A DNA stretch of 64,000 nucleotides from Helicobacter cappadocius. Its GTDB lineage: Bacteria > Campylobacterota > Campylobacteria > Campylobacterales > Helicobacteraceae. Position numbers and translations under genes: made by a program. The notes under the pieces were generated by a model. The model was not told the DNA's origin, did no database searches, and worked only from the letters and a program-made list of their open reading frames with translations. The stretch spans positions 124,001 through 188,000 of the forward strand of contig NZ_JAUYZK010000001.1 in the NCBI RefSeq assembly GCF_030688855.1, in the 5' to 3' direction. Shown in pieces: positions 7,581-16,866 of this stretch. Every line of letters begins with the position of its first letter. Within the stretch, counting starts at the first letter, position 1.

Positions 7581-9047
7581 TCAAGAAGCCATAGGTGAGG
7601 CATAATTTGGCTCACGATCTAGCTCTTTTGATGCAGTGATAGTCATCACAACGTTATAAATAAACATAATAAATCCTAACAAATACATCGTACCTCCAAT
7701 ACTTCTTATCAAATAATAAGGATGTAATTCTTTTACGGTATCAATGAATTGATAAGTAAGATTTCCATATTGATCCACATCTCTCCACATCATTCCTTGA
7801 GTGATACCAGCTATCCACATACTAGAAAAATAAAGCACAATACCAATGGTCATAATCCAAAATTGAATATCCATAATTTTTTTGGAATAAATCTCTCTTT
7901 TATACATTCTAGGAAGCATATGATAACAAGCTGCGATAATAGTAAATCCTACCCAGCCCAAAACACCGTCATGAACATGTCCAATAATCCAATCAGTAAA
8001 GTGTGCCAAAGCATTTACAGATTTGATAGCTTGAATAGGACCTTCAAGAGTTGCCAACATATAGAATGTAGAGGCCAGAACGAGGAATTTAATCAATGGA
8101 GATTCCTTAAGTTGATGCCACTGACCTCTCATTGTCAAAAGCATATTGATAGCTGTTCCCCAAGAAGGCAATATCAAAATAACAGAAAATACAGATCCAA
8201 GAGTTTGAACCCAATCAGGAACGGTTGAATAAATAACATGGTGACCACCAGCCCAAATATAAACAAACATCAAACTCCAAAATGAAAATAATGTTAGTTT
8301 ATAAGAAAAGATGGGCTGACCTGATTCTTTTGGTAAAAAATAATAAATAATACCGATGATTCCAGAAGTCAAAACAAATGCAACTGCGTTATGTCCCCAC
8401 CACCACTGAATCATCGCATCATTACTACCTGCATACATTGATATAGAATGCCAAAAACTCCCCATACCTGCAACAAAATAAGTTGGAATAGCGAGGTTGT
8501 TAAATATATAAAGCACGGATATAGCAGTAAATGTAGCGATAAAATACCACAAAGAAATATAAATGGTTTTTTCTCTTCTCACACCCATACTCCCGAACAT
8601 GCTCACGCCCCAAAGTACCCACACTACGACTACTAGAATATCTAAAGGCCAGATAAGTTCAGCATATTCTTTAGATTGAGTAAGACCAGCTAAAAGACTT
8701 ATAACAGCCAATATAAGTAGCACGATATAAAGCCAAAAATGCAAGTAGCCTATAAATTTTAAAAATGGGTGTTGATGATAGGTGATCTTAAGAACCCTCT
8801 GTCCCAAATAATACCAAGCCGCCCATATTCCACTCAATGTAAAACCATAAATAACACCATTGGTGTGAAGAGGTCTCAATCTACCAAAAATCCCATATTC
8901 TCCCGCGATATAGTTCAAATCCGGAAATGCCAATTCAAATGCCAATACAACACCAATTAGCATACCTATAAACCCAAATGCCATCGTTGAATACAAAAAC
9001 AACTTGGCAATAGAGTAGTCATACTCCAAAGTAGCACTATTTTGCAT
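7581..9047 (-). CDS. ccoN: Cytochrome c oxidase cbb3-type subunit I (catalytic)
   Basis: The product has 488 residues with about twelve membrane helices. Heme-copper ligands are visible: His in LRPLHTNG (low-spin heme b), WWWGHNAVAF (CuB), the GGHHVIYS pair (CuB), and IIGHVHDGVLGW (heme b3 and b). This is the oxygen-reducing subunit of the high-affinity oxidase and, in Helicobacter and Campylobacter, the sole heme-copper oxidase. It is the first gene of a long minus-strand run that continues into the pseudopilus genes. The 111 bases upstream, to tilS, carry its promoter region, with two copies of TTAAAAGGTT about 16 bases apart. AAAGGAG precedes the ATG. Confidence 0.97.
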   Translation of the reverse strand: MQNSATLEYDYSIAKLFLYSTMAFGFIGMLIGVVLAFELAFPDLNYIAGEYGIFGRLRPLHTNGVIYGFTLSGIWAAWYYLGQRVLKITYHQHPFLKFIGYLHFWLYIVLLILAVISLLAGLTQSKEYAELIWPLDILVVVVWVLWGVSMFGSMGVRREKTIYISLWYFIATFTAISVLYIFNNLAIPTYFVAGMGSFWHSISMYAGSNDAMIQWWWGHNAVAFVLTSGIIGIIYYFLPKESGQPIFSYKLTLFSFWSLMFVYIWAGGHHVIYSTVPDWVQTLGSVFSVILILPSWGTAINMLLTMRGQWHQLKESPLIKFLVLASTFYMLATLEGPIQAIKSVNALAHFTDWIIGHVHDGVLGWVGFTIIAACYHMLPRMYKREIYSKKIMDIQFWIMTIGIVLYFSSMWIAGITQGMMWRDVDQYGNLTYQFIDTVKELHPYYLIRSIGGTMYLLGFIMFIYNVVMTITASKELDREPNYASPMAS

Positions 9048-9158
9048 CTATTCTCCTTTTTGCTTTGTCCTATTAGTTTAGAACCAACCTTTTAATTTTA
9101 ACCTTTTAACTTAATTTGCACCTTAAAAAAAATCAAATAGCAACAAAATATAAATAGA

Positions 9159-10190
9159 TTATTGACAATGCCTTGATGATTGGATAAATTTACCCTCCAA
9201 GTAATAATTCATATCATTAAATGGTATATTTTCGCTCTGCATATGGCTGTAAATTTCCATTCTGATTCGCTTAGGAATAGCGTTTTTACGGGCAATATCT
9301 TTGAATTTTTTGGGCAATATCAAATCATGAGTGTATATTTTTGAAACAAATATATAATTTTTATTATTATCTATGATATACCTACCTGCAATCTCGCAAG
9401 AAAAATTTCTCTTTGAAATTTCTCCTCTCTGCGAGGCTGAAAGCACATATCCCATCTTTTTCATAATTTTGTCAATCTGATAGAGATTTTGATGTAAAAA
9501 AGACTTTTGAAAATAAGCAATTTTGCCTAAGTAAAAAACCTCAGAATCTTCATACAGGAGTTTTTTTTCCTCCTCCAGATATTCAAAAGATTTAGTGATG
9601 CCCTTAGCATATTTTTCTATCAAATCATTGGCATAAAAATGCCGGAATTTATTGCGTTTATAACCATTGTCTGTGTTGGTTGAATCTTCATAGAATTTAT
9701 AGTTAGAGCAATATTTATAAATCTCCATTTTTGTAGTATTTATAAAAGGTCTTATAATTTGATAGCCTTCCCTTTGTTCTATTGCTTGAAATCCTAAAAT
9801 CGTATTCAGCCCCGAACCCTTTGTGAGTTGCATCAAAAACCATTCTAATTTATCATTAAGATGATGGGCTAAAATCAAATTATCATAACCATTTTTAGCA
9901 ATCACATCTTCAAAAAAATCATACCTTATTCTTCTCGCTTGAGATTCAAAATTAGATCTTATTGCTGGTGCTTTGAATATAAAACACTTTTTATTATATG
10001 TTTGACATAAACTTTGTGCATAATCACTCTCTTCATCGCAAGTATCTCTAGTGCCATAATTTACAATCGCTATATCAAATTCAATTCCTGCTTTCTGCAG
10101 GGAAAAGAACATAGCCACAGAATCTACTCCCCCTGAAAAAGCCAAAAGATTTTTAGCCTTTTTAAGTACATCAAGAAAGTACAGCTCCAT
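9159..10190 (-). CDS. tilS: tRNA(Ile)-lysidine synthetase
   Basis: The product has 343 residues. The N-type ATP pyrophosphatase signature is near the start (FSGGVDSVAM), followed by the TilS features RRIRYDFF and LAHHLNDKLEWFLMQL. It modifies C34 of the AUA-decoding tRNA(Ile) to lysidine, an essential step. The length agrees with the short Campylobacterota form, which lacks some C-terminal domains found in E. coli. It follows rimO by 3 bases and is read in the same direction. It ends 111 bases before ccoN. Confidence 0.93.
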   Translation of the reverse strand: MELYFLDVLKKAKNLLAFSGGVDSVAMFFSLQKAGIEFDIAIVNYGTRDTCDEESDYAQSLCQTYNKKCFIFKAPAIRSNFESQARRIRYDFFEDVIAKNGYDNLILAHHLNDKLEWFLMQLTKGSGLNTILGFQAIEQREGYQIIRPFINTTKMEIYKYCSNYKFYEDSTNTDNGYKRNKFRHFYANDLIEKYAKGITKSFEYLEEEKKLLYEDSEVFYLGKIAYFQKSFLHQNLYQIDKIMKKMGYVLSASQRGEISKRNFSCEIAGRYIIDNNKNYIFVSKIYTHDLILPKKFKDIARKNAIPKRIRMEIYSHMQSENIPFNDMNYYLEGKFIQSSRHCQ

Positions 10191-10193
10191 TGT

Positions 10194-11513
10194 TTAAATT
10201 TTACTCATCACTTTTCCAAATAAAAAACCGTCTTTAAGCTCACTCAAAACTGCTTGATAATAGCCTGGTTTCAAAACCATATCATCTAAATCACTATCAT
10301 TAATAAGTATCTCTCCATCAACCTCAGGTGCCCATTTCACATCTCTAGCACTATAAAAATATTCACTAATCTGACTTTTACCTTCCAAAATAACCTGATG
10401 GGGTTGATGCAACATTTGATGTTTGATTTTTTTCTGTTGGGAATTGATGATTTTGTTGATAATATTGATTCTTTTGTTGATAATTCTAGAAGGAATTTTA
10501 TCTTCCATATTGTAAGCTGATGTCCCCTCTTCAGCAGAAAATGCAAAAATATTAAGTCTATCAAAAATAAAATTTTCTAAAAAATCACACAATTCTTGAA
10601 ATTCTTCTTCGCTCTCGCCTGGATGTCCTACAATAATGGTACTTCTTACAAAACTTCCTTCAATATCCCTCATTGCTCTTAATAACTCAATATGTTTTTG
10701 CTTATTTGCTCCGCGCTTCATTCGCTTGAGCATTGCATCGCTGATATGTTGGATAGGCATATCAAAATAATTTTGAAAGATTTTAGAATCCTTGATTTTT
10801 TTGATAAGTTCTAAGCTTGTGCTTGAAGGATAAAGATACAATATCCGTGCAGTTTGAGCGAGATTTTGTGCATCAATGGATTCAATAAGCTCTATGAGTC
10901 CTTGATTGTTTTTTTTATCTCTTAGATACGAGCTAGAATCCTGTGCAATAAAAGTAAAATCACGATAACCTTGAGAGCTCAGATTTTCAATCTCTCTGAG
11001 AACAGAATCGACATTTCGGCTTTGTAATTTTCCCTTAAAACTAGGAATGGCACAAAAACTACAGTTTTGATTACATCCTTCAGAAATTTTGATATAAGCG
11101 TGGATATTAGATCCTGTAATCACTCTTTTGTTAGACTCATCAGCTAGAAAGACTGATGGGGTTAGTTGATTGTTTTTAGAATGTAACATCTCATCAATCC
11201 TATCAAAATCCCCCACCCCTGCAATAATATCAATTTCAGGGATAAGCTCTTTAAGCTCTTCTTTGTAGCGTTGGGTGAGACAACCACTAGCAACCAATAA
11301 AGCACCCTCTTTACGAGCAGAGGCAGCATTCAGGATTGTTTGTATGCTTTCTTCTTTTGCTGACTGGATAAACCCACACGTATTCACAATGATAACATCA
11401 GCAAACTCGGGAGTATCGATTATTTCATAATCTGCCAATCTCCCTAACATCACTTCAGAATCTACTAAATTTTTAGTACAACCTAATGAAATCAAATGCA
11501 ATTTTCTACTCAA
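10194..11513 (-). CDS. rimO: Ribosomal protein S12 methylthiotransferase
   Basis: The product has 439 residues when started at the TTG at 11513 (MSRKLHLISLGCTKN). This start overlaps the upstream stop as TTGA and has GGAG eight bases before it; a longer frame starting at 11543 has no such support and would extend beyond the family length. The order of domains is UPF0004 (LGCTKNLVDSE, NTCGF), radical SAM (SEGCNQNCSFCAIPSFKG, the CxxxCxxC cluster site) and C-terminal TRAM. It adds a methylthio group to Asp of S12. The neighbours gpt-like and aminotransferase match H. pylori HP0734-HP0736. Confidence 0.92.
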   Translation of the reverse strand: MSRKLHLISLGCTKNLVDSEVMLGRLADYEIIDTPEFADVIIVNTCGFIQSAKEESIQTILNAASARKEGALLVASGCLTQRYKEELKELIPEIDIIAGVGDFDRIDEMLHSKNNQLTPSVFLADESNKRVITGSNIHAYIKISEGCNQNCSFCAIPSFKGKLQSRNVDSVLREIENLSSQGYRDFTFIAQDSSSYLRDKKNNQGLIELIESIDAQNLAQTARILYLYPSSTSLELIKKIKDSKIFQNYFDMPIQHISDAMLKRMKRGANKQKHIELLRAMRDIEGSFVRSTIIVGHPGESEEEFQELCDFLENFIFDRLNIFAFSAEEGTSAYNMEDKIPSRIINKRINIINKIINSQQKKIKHQMLHQPHQVILEGKSQISEYFYSARDVKWAPEVDGEILINDSDLDDMVLKPGYYQAVLSELKDGFLFGKVMSKI

Positions 11514-11971
11514 GATCGTTTCTCCAACATATCTACTTCCCAAAAGAAATCAATCCACTCTAATGAGGGGGGTTTGACATAAAAATCAGCAAATATTTTT
11601 GCATTCGTTCTTTGAAAAATAACAGCAGAGTAAAATTCGGCTTGTGGATTTCCGCTTCTTAATTTTTGCAGGATTTCTTCCAAACTTTTTCCACTATCAA
11701 CAATTTCATCAACAACTAAAATTTTTTTGTGTTCTGGCTTAATATTGGGCATATTCTCGATAATCAAAGAACTCTGAACATTTTGATCGCTATAGGAGAT
11801 CGCATTGAGCGTGTATATAGAACGTAGATTCCAAGCCAAAGAAAGCATATGACTCATTACCATCCCCCCTCTAGCAATGCAAACAATCGCATCAGGAATG
11901 CCAATGTTTTTCTCAACCTTTGTCCTTAAAGCTTTTAAATCCTCTAAAAAATCAGCATAAGAATAATACAT
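11510..11971 (-). CDS. Purine phosphoribosyltransferase (HP0735 type, Gpt-like)
   Basis: The product has 153 residues. The PRPP-binding signature is LVVDEIVDSGKSL (about residue 85), and the PPi loop is near IARGGMVMSHML. It salvages xanthine, guanine or hypoxanthine by transferring phosphoribosyl from PRPP; the related H. pylori gene is annotated gpt. Substrate choice cannot be read from the sequence. It follows the aminotransferase by 8 bases with GGAGAGG before the ATG, and its TGA overlaps the TTG start of rimO. Confidence 0.88.
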   Translation of the reverse strand: MYYSYADFLEDLKALRTKVEKNIGIPDAIVCIARGGMVMSHMLSLAWNLRSIYTLNAISYSDQNVQSSLIIENMPNIKPEHKKILVVDEIVDSGKSLEEILQKLRSGNPQAEFYSAVIFQRTNAKIFADFYVKPPSLEWIDFFWEVDMLEKRS

Positions 11972-11979
11972 TACCTCTC

Positions 11980-13089
11980 CTAACTATAATAAGACTCTAA
12001 AAATCTAATATTCGCACTTCCATCAAACTTCCTAACACCTAATCTATCTAAGATTAATTCAATAGCATTTACAACCCACAAAGCTTCATTTACAGGTATA
12101 ACTCCCATATGATTGATACGAAAAATAGAAGTTTTGAGATGATCTTGTCCACCGGCAATATTGACATCAAAATCACTTTTTAAAATCTTACGAATACTAC
12201 TAGCGTTAGCCTCATCAATAATGGTTGTCATAGACAAAGCAGGATTTTTAGGATAAATCTTAAGCCCAATAGATTGTAGGGCTTTTTGCGTAGCGATTGC
12301 TCTTTTTGTCGTTTGCCTATAAATCTCACTGATTCCTCCAAGTGCTTGAACAATCTCAAAATATTTCACAAGCCCAATAATGATGGTAGTAGGAGCAGTC
12401 CAAGCGGTAGTATTGGCGATTTGATTTTTGAGCTCTGTTTTGAGATTAAAATAAAACCCAATATCTCTAGCATTAATCAAATCAACTGCCTTTGTACTCA
12501 ATCCGATGATACTCATACCCGGTGGCAACATAAATGCCTTTTGGCTTCCTCCAATAAGGGCATCAATATGACGAGTATCTATATCTTCTACCCCCATTGC
12601 AGTAATCGCATCTGCGATAACAATAATCTCTGGATTATAAGCCTTGATAGCTTGGGCAATTTTCTCTACCGGATGACGCAACCCTCCTGCAGATTCACAA
12701 ATCTGTATTGCTATAGCATCAATACCGCTATCACTTTTTATAATCTCTAATATCTCTTCTACTTCCACAGGAGTATCCCAATCGTGCTTTATCTCTATAT
12801 TTGGAATATTATATGCCTTTGCGATTTTTCCAAATCGCTCTCCAAACTTACCGCTATTGACACTCAAAAGCTTACTTACACAAAATGTCCTCACACAAGC
12901 TTCCATTGCACCAGTGCCACTACTTGAGAGCATCAAAACCTCAGGCATTTTTAAAAGATCTCTCAACGATCTTCTTGCACTCGCAAAATACTCTTCAAAC
13001 TCAGGAGTTCTGTGATGTATGGTAGGCTTTGCCATCTGAATGCGAATATCTTCTGGAATAGGTGTAGGACCTGGAGTGAAAAGCAACAT
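11980..13089 (-). CDS. Class-V PLP aminotransferase (HP0736 type, SerC-like role)
   Basis: The product has 369 residues. It opens with the family signature FTPGPTPIP and IHHRTPEFEEYF. Its PLP lysine lies in GGSQKAFMLPPG (about residue 188), and the Asp that contacts the pyridine N is in IVIADAITAMG. This is the serine-pyruvate/alanine-glyoxylate aminotransferase group. The H. pylori counterpart is annotated as phosphoserine aminotransferase, so a role in serine synthesis is likely but not proven; a catabolic aminotransferase is the alternative. GGAAG lies before the ATG, and 478 noncoding bases lie upstream. Confidence 0.85.
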   Translation of the reverse strand: MLLFTPGPTPIPEDIRIQMAKPTIHHRTPEFEEYFASARRSLRDLLKMPEVLMLSSSGTGAMEACVRTFCVSKLLSVNSGKFGERFGKIAKAYNIPNIEIKHDWDTPVEVEEILEIIKSDSGIDAIAIQICESAGGLRHPVEKIAQAIKAYNPEIIVIADAITAMGVEDIDTRHIDALIGGSQKAFMLPPGMSIIGLSTKAVDLINARDIGFYFNLKTELKNQIANTTAWTAPTTIIIGLVKYFEIVQALGGISEIYRQTTKRAIATQKALQSIGLKIYPKNPALSMTTIIDEANASSIRKILKSDFDVNIAGGQDHLKTSIFRINHMGVIPVNEALWVVNAIELILDRLGVRKFDGSANIRFLESYYS

Positions 13090-13567
13090 TTTGTTCTTCC
13101 TAAGGTTTAAAATTGATCATATTATACAACAACGGCTTTTAGAAAATAATAAATCAGTAGTTGTAGTCTTTTCTTCTTATTTTTCATTGCTGTGATGCGT
13201 AAATTTATCAGTAGCTCTATGAAAGAGAGTAATGATTTTGTTTGAGGCTTTGATTGAATCCTTTATTGGCTACATCTTGAATTTTAATAGATATATTGAG
13301 AAAAGCATCAAACACTGATGGCTCTTTTTATCTTCGTTCTGAAGAAGAGAAGCTTCTTTTAGGGTTTGATTAGCAAGAGAGGTTCTAATTAACTATAAAG
13401 GATTAAAATTTAGTATTATAAAATCATAATTATTAAAAATAAATAACCAACATTTGAGAGATTATTGTGAATACAGTATTCACAATAATAAATTGAGATT
13501 AGAAGATAAGCTTATAGCCTAGCATTTAGATCAAGCTCTATAAATTATAAATGTGTAAAACCCTTTT
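13090..13567. other. 478-base intergenic region without a supported gene
   Basis: Both flanking genes are on the minus strand. No frame with a credible start and ribosome site was found. On the minus strand around 13270-13380 a short, broken frame reads SLANQTLKEASLLQNEDKKS and then stops, which looks like gene debris. The region also holds a perfect inverted repeat (13461-13489, listed separately). The promoter of the aminotransferase gene should lie in its left part. Confidence 0.6.
13461..13489. repeat. Perfect 14-bp inverted repeat with one-base centre
   Basis: The arms are ATTATTGTGAATAC and GTATTCACAATAAT around a single A. It lies about 80 bases beyond the stop of the methyltransferase gene and 370 bases upstream of the aminotransferase gene. 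No T-run follows on either strand, so it is not a standard terminator; the form fits a dimeric regulator's operator. The inner TGTGA/TCACA halves are 9 bases apart, not the 6 of CRP. Confidence 0.6.
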
Positions 13568-15115
13568 TCAAATCCCTCTTAATATTTTAAGATTTTTCAA
13601 AATAGGAAGTTTTTTTTCAAAATCTCTTACTAATGCCTCGATTTCCTTAATATTATCTTCCTCGCTTTCTATAACTTCACCCTTTTTAATTATTTTTTGA
13701 TTTTGAGACTTTAGTGTTTCCCATATAAATTCAATATATTCTTTAGATGTCTTTTTTCCCTCTAAAATGGATAGTAAAGCTAACTGTTCGAGTCGATTAA
13801 CTTGAATCCCTTCACCCAAAAGAGCACTTGCAAGTACAGAAATTTCTCCTTTTGACTTGGCTTTTTGCAATATTTCAAAGTTCAATCTATGTGTTTTGTT
13901 GATAGCAAGACTTACTTCTTCATCTGGTTGTGCATAATGAAGCACTCCTTTAATATCCAATACCGTGACAACTTCAATGACTTGTTTAAAATTATCAAGT
14001 TTGCCATTTGCATTTTGTTGAATCTCTGCAATCGTTTTTGGTTGATAATCACTCAAAATATCCAAAAAAGTTCCATAGAGTTCTTTTTGCAAATTAAATG
14101 TCTGTCCTATTCCAGCTGCGGAAAGCTCAAAAGAAAAATCTATCTTTTCTCTAGGTTCAATCAAAACAACTCTGATTTCTTCTAATAGCTTTTTTTGTTC
14201 TGCTTCACTTAAGGGTTGAGCACCTTTAATCCAATAGTCTTTTCTAAAACGATTATTATTGATTAAATCTTTGATATATTCTTGAAAATAAATATTATCT
14301 ATGCCATCTAATAGCTTTTTTTGACTATCGGTATAAATCATATGCTGCCACATTGATTTAAAATGTGCTGGGAAAGCAAAATTAATTTTTGATCTTGATA
14401 ATTCCTTATGAATCTGCAAAAAATCCATTATTTCCCAACTTTTATTCATAAATTCGTGTGCAAGATAGGATCTATCCAAATCTTTCATCTGTTGAACTTG
14501 AGATTTTAATGCTTCATTTTTAGCAATAAAAGTAGCGTCTACATTGGCAAGTTGTTCAAAAAATTCTAAACTATCATTTAGTTTAGAAATGGTACTTTTT
14601 GACTCAGGAAGCATAAAATCCGCATAATTTTTTAAAACATTTCTAAAAGGAAGCAGTTCAAGAAATCCAGGTAAAACATTATAACTAATATAAACTCCTC
14701 CACCAACCCTTAATTTTCTCTCAATAAAGTCACATAAATAACCTCTATTTTTTTTATCTACCCAACTATATATCCCATGAAGTCCAATAAAATCAAAATC
14801 TGGTAAATCTTTTTGATGCAAAAAATCCAAAAAAGAATCTTCATATATCTTTGATTCATTTTCAGCGACAGATGCAAATTGGTTCGCAAAATTTGCATGA
14901 GATGGATTAAAATCCGTTCCCCACCACTTCACGCTTGAGGCACTCGAATGAACATTGATACTGATTCCATTTCCATATCCCAATTCACAAGCTGAAGAAA
15001 TTTTAGGGGGTTTTATTCCTCTTATCAAACAAGAAATCTTAAATGCAAGTGGAGAAAGTTCTCTATAATAGCCATAACTATAATTAACATCTATATTGTA
15101 ACCATCTGTGTTCAT
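13568..15115 (-). CDS. SAM-dependent methyltransferase with methyltransferase-regulatory domain
   Basis: The product has 515 residues from the ATG at 15115, which has GAGG six bases before it. Residues about 1-170 form a class I methyltransferase fold with the SAM-binding loop ACELGYGNGISINVH and the strand FDFIGLHGIYSWV. The middle (about 210-300) resembles the MethyTransf_Reg domain, with LAHEFMNKSWEIM and FAFPAHFKSMW. The C-terminal part is helical and charged. Proteins of this type are common in host-associated bacteria; their substrate is unknown. It stands alone between two noncoding gaps, downstream of cgt and in the same direction, and could be a late member of that cluster or a separate unit. 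Confidence 0.75.
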   Translation of the reverse strand: MNTDGYNIDVNYSYGYYRELSPLAFKISCLIRGIKPPKISSACELGYGNGISINVHSSASSVKWWGTDFNPSHANFANQFASVAENESKIYEDSFLDFLHQKDLPDFDFIGLHGIYSWVDKKNRGYLCDFIERKLRVGGGVYISYNVLPGFLELLPFRNVLKNYADFMLPESKSTISKLNDSLEFFEQLANVDATFIAKNEALKSQVQQMKDLDRSYLAHEFMNKSWEIMDFLQIHKELSRSKINFAFPAHFKSMWQHMIYTDSQKKLLDGIDNIYFQEYIKDLINNNRFRKDYWIKGAQPLSEAEQKKLLEEIRVVLIEPREKIDFSFELSAAGIGQTFNLQKELYGTFLDILSDYQPKTIAEIQQNANGKLDNFKQVIEVVTVLDIKGVLHYAQPDEEVSLAINKTHRLNFEILQKAKSKGEISVLASALLGEGIQVNRLEQLALLSILEGKKTSKEYIEFIWETLKSQNQKIIKKGEVIESEEDNIKEIEALVRDFEKKLPILKNLKILRGI

Positions 15116-15243
15116 TCTATACCTCAATATTATTTCTTTTATTATAGTGTAAAAAATAGATATCTAATATAAAATTTATTTCTATTTGGTAATATCTAAA
15201 AGTTGCTTGTGAATTCTGTATATAAGAGATATTGTATATATCA

Positions 15244-15305
15244 ATAGAATATTTTAATAATGTTTAATTAATATTATTATTTATTTATTTATTAAAATAT
15301 TCTAT
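15244..15305 (-). repeat. 17-bp inverted repeat at the 3' end of cgt
   Basis: The arms ATAGAATATTTTAATAA (15244-15260) and TTATTAAAATATTCTAT (15289-15305) are exact inverse copies, separated by 28 AT-rich bases. The right arm lies in the last codons of cgt (EYFNK-stop), so the cgt mRNA can end in a 17-bp stem. There is no U-tract after it. A role in mRNA stability or as a weak terminator is possible. Confidence 0.45.
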
Positions 15306-16415
15306 AACTTCTTGATACATTTTTTCTGCTTTCGCGATAGATTTATCCAACGTATAGTTTGAAGCACTTTGAGCATAAATCTTTCCCATTTTTTCTCGCT
15401 CATCTTGATTCTCTATCCAATAATCAATCTTTTGAGTCAGATCTTTCCAATTTCCTGCTTCAAACAAGGATCTGTTATCTAAAGCAAACTGACCTGTAGC
15501 AGATACCCTGCTATCAGAAATAATCGGAACAACGCCACAAGATATTGCCTCCAAACAAGCAATAGCTTCTCCCTCAACATCTGCACTATGAACATAAATA
15601 TCTGTTTTATGCAAAATTTTTAACAATTCATTTGATGAAACAAAACCAAAATCAACCTCATTGGGCAGCATTCTAGCCAACTCTTGAAGTTTCTTTTCAG
15701 TAGGACCAATACCTTTTAGATGAAGTTTTATTTTTGAAACATAACGGCTATGTGCTATTGCTTTGATAAGAATATCTTGACGCTTTTCATTTGAATAGCG
15801 TCCTACCATTGATATGTGTATGAAGCCATCACCTATAGGCTTATTTATGGGTGGGGAATAAATCTTGTCAAATCCATTTGAAATAATATATTTTTTTGCC
15901 TTATAGCCATTTTTATTAATTTCATCAGCAATAAGCTTAGAAGGACAGTGAATATGATGGATATGACGATAAAATCTAAACTTGAACAACCAAAAAATAA
16001 ACTTATTTAATATTCCTAATTTCTGAAGCTTTATATTATAAGTAATATGCTCTGGTTGCAAATGAAATGCTGCCATGTAAGGAATTTTCATCTTTTGTGC
16101 TATTTTCATCGCTACGATTTCTAGCTTGAATGGCAAAAATAAATGCACCACATCTGCACCCTCAAAGGCTTCCATCAAAACTTTTTTTATAGGTTTTCCA
16201 AAAATCATATGCTGTTTATGCGAAATCTCCGTAACAAGTGGAATATATCTCTCAGGGATATTATAGTATCCATCTCCATCAATATGCGGAGCTACAATTC
16301 TAACCTGATGACCTTTTTCCTTCAGAGCTTGAGCAAACCTATAAGCTGTCATTGAAGTACCATTGCTTTTATCTGCAAAACTATCTACCACTAACACAAT
16401 GATTAATTTACGCAT
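15285..16415 (-). CDS. cgt: Cholesterol alpha-glucosyltransferase (HP0421/CapJ type, GT4)
   Basis: The product has 376 residues. Recognisable HP0421 features, from memory of the H. pylori protein, are VLVVDSFADKSNGTSMTA at the N-terminus, RYIPLVTEISHKQH, FHLQPEHITYN, HIHCPSKLI, MVGRYSNEK and the GT4 E-x7-E region EGEAIACLEAISCG. The enzyme transfers glucose from UDP-glucose to host cholesterol at the inner membrane, giving the cholesteryl glucosides typical of Helicobacter. It follows the hot-dog protein gene (8-base overlap) in the order cmoB, hot-dog, cgt seen in H. pylori HP0419-HP0421. This gene is a main reason to place the window in Helicobacter. Confidence 0.9.
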   Translation of the reverse strand: MRKLIIVLVVDSFADKSNGTSMTAYRFAQALKEKGHQVRIVAPHIDGDGYYNIPERYIPLVTEISHKQHMIFGKPIKKVLMEAFEGADVVHLFLPFKLEIVAMKIAQKMKIPYMAAFHLQPEHITYNIKLQKLGILNKFIFWLFKFRFYRHIHHIHCPSKLIADEINKNGYKAKKYIISNGFDKIYSPPINKPIGDGFIHISMVGRYSNEKRQDILIKAIAHSRYVSKIKLHLKGIGPTEKKLQELARMLPNEVDFGFVSSNELLKILHKTDIYVHSADVEGEAIACLEAISCGVVPIISDSRVSATGQFALDNRSLFEAGNWKDLTQKIDYWIENQDEREKMGKIYAQSASNYTLDKSIAKAEKMYQEVIEYFNK

Positions 16416-16866
16416 CCTGATTTTTATCCTTGAGCCTTAGCTTGAATAACTTTTTATCAAAAATCACCACATAAAAAGTTCCATCAAAAATCTTAATATC
16501 AAGCAAGAAACCTTCAACTTTTACTTCAGTTTTTTTAGACTCACTTTGAATTGCATTGGCTTGAAAAATAATTTCGTGTCCCAGCTCAATAGGTGCGAAA
16601 AATTTCACTTCAGATCCGATAATAATGCTATTTTTTCTATTAATGGCACAAAGCGCAGCATAAGAAGCGGCATTAAAAACAAATCCATTATGAATCATAT
16701 TTTCATCTGAAATCATTGATTCTTTTGGAATAAAAACACTTTGGGCACTGTTTTTAGATAAGGAAGTCAATTCTCCGCACAAGGATGTATCAATTTTATT
16801 ACAAACAATCCTTTCTTGGGCTGCATTCGTTGCGTTTTGTTCTGTTTCTGCAATCTGTTCATCCAT
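16408..16866 (-). CDS. Hot-dog fold protein (HP0420 / Cj0977 type)
   Basis: The product has 152 residues. An acidic, low-complexity N-terminus of about 35 residues precedes a hot-dog domain with HNGFVFNAASYAALCAIN and the strand IIGSEVKFFAPIELGHEIIFQA. No clear catalytic Asp/Glu-His thioesterase pair is seen beyond the family pattern, so it may bind rather than hydrolyse acyl groups. The C. jejuni relative Cj0977 is known as a flagella-coexpressed protein needed for invasion. It overlaps cmoB by 8 bases and cgt by 8 bases and must be co-transcribed with both. Confidence 0.75.
   Translation of the reverse strand: MDEQIAETEQNATNAAQERIVCNKIDTSLCGELTSLSKNSAQSVFIPKESMISDENMIHNGFVFNAASYAALCAINRKNSIIIGSEVKFFAPIELGHEIIFQANAIQSESKKTEVKVEGFLLDIKIFDGTFYVVIFDKKLFKLRLKDKNQDA

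Noticed and set aside
13461-13489. CRP-type site reading of the TGTGA/TCACA inner halves
   Set aside because: The halves are nine bases apart, not six, and Helicobacter has no standard CRP known to me; kept only as an inverted repeat.
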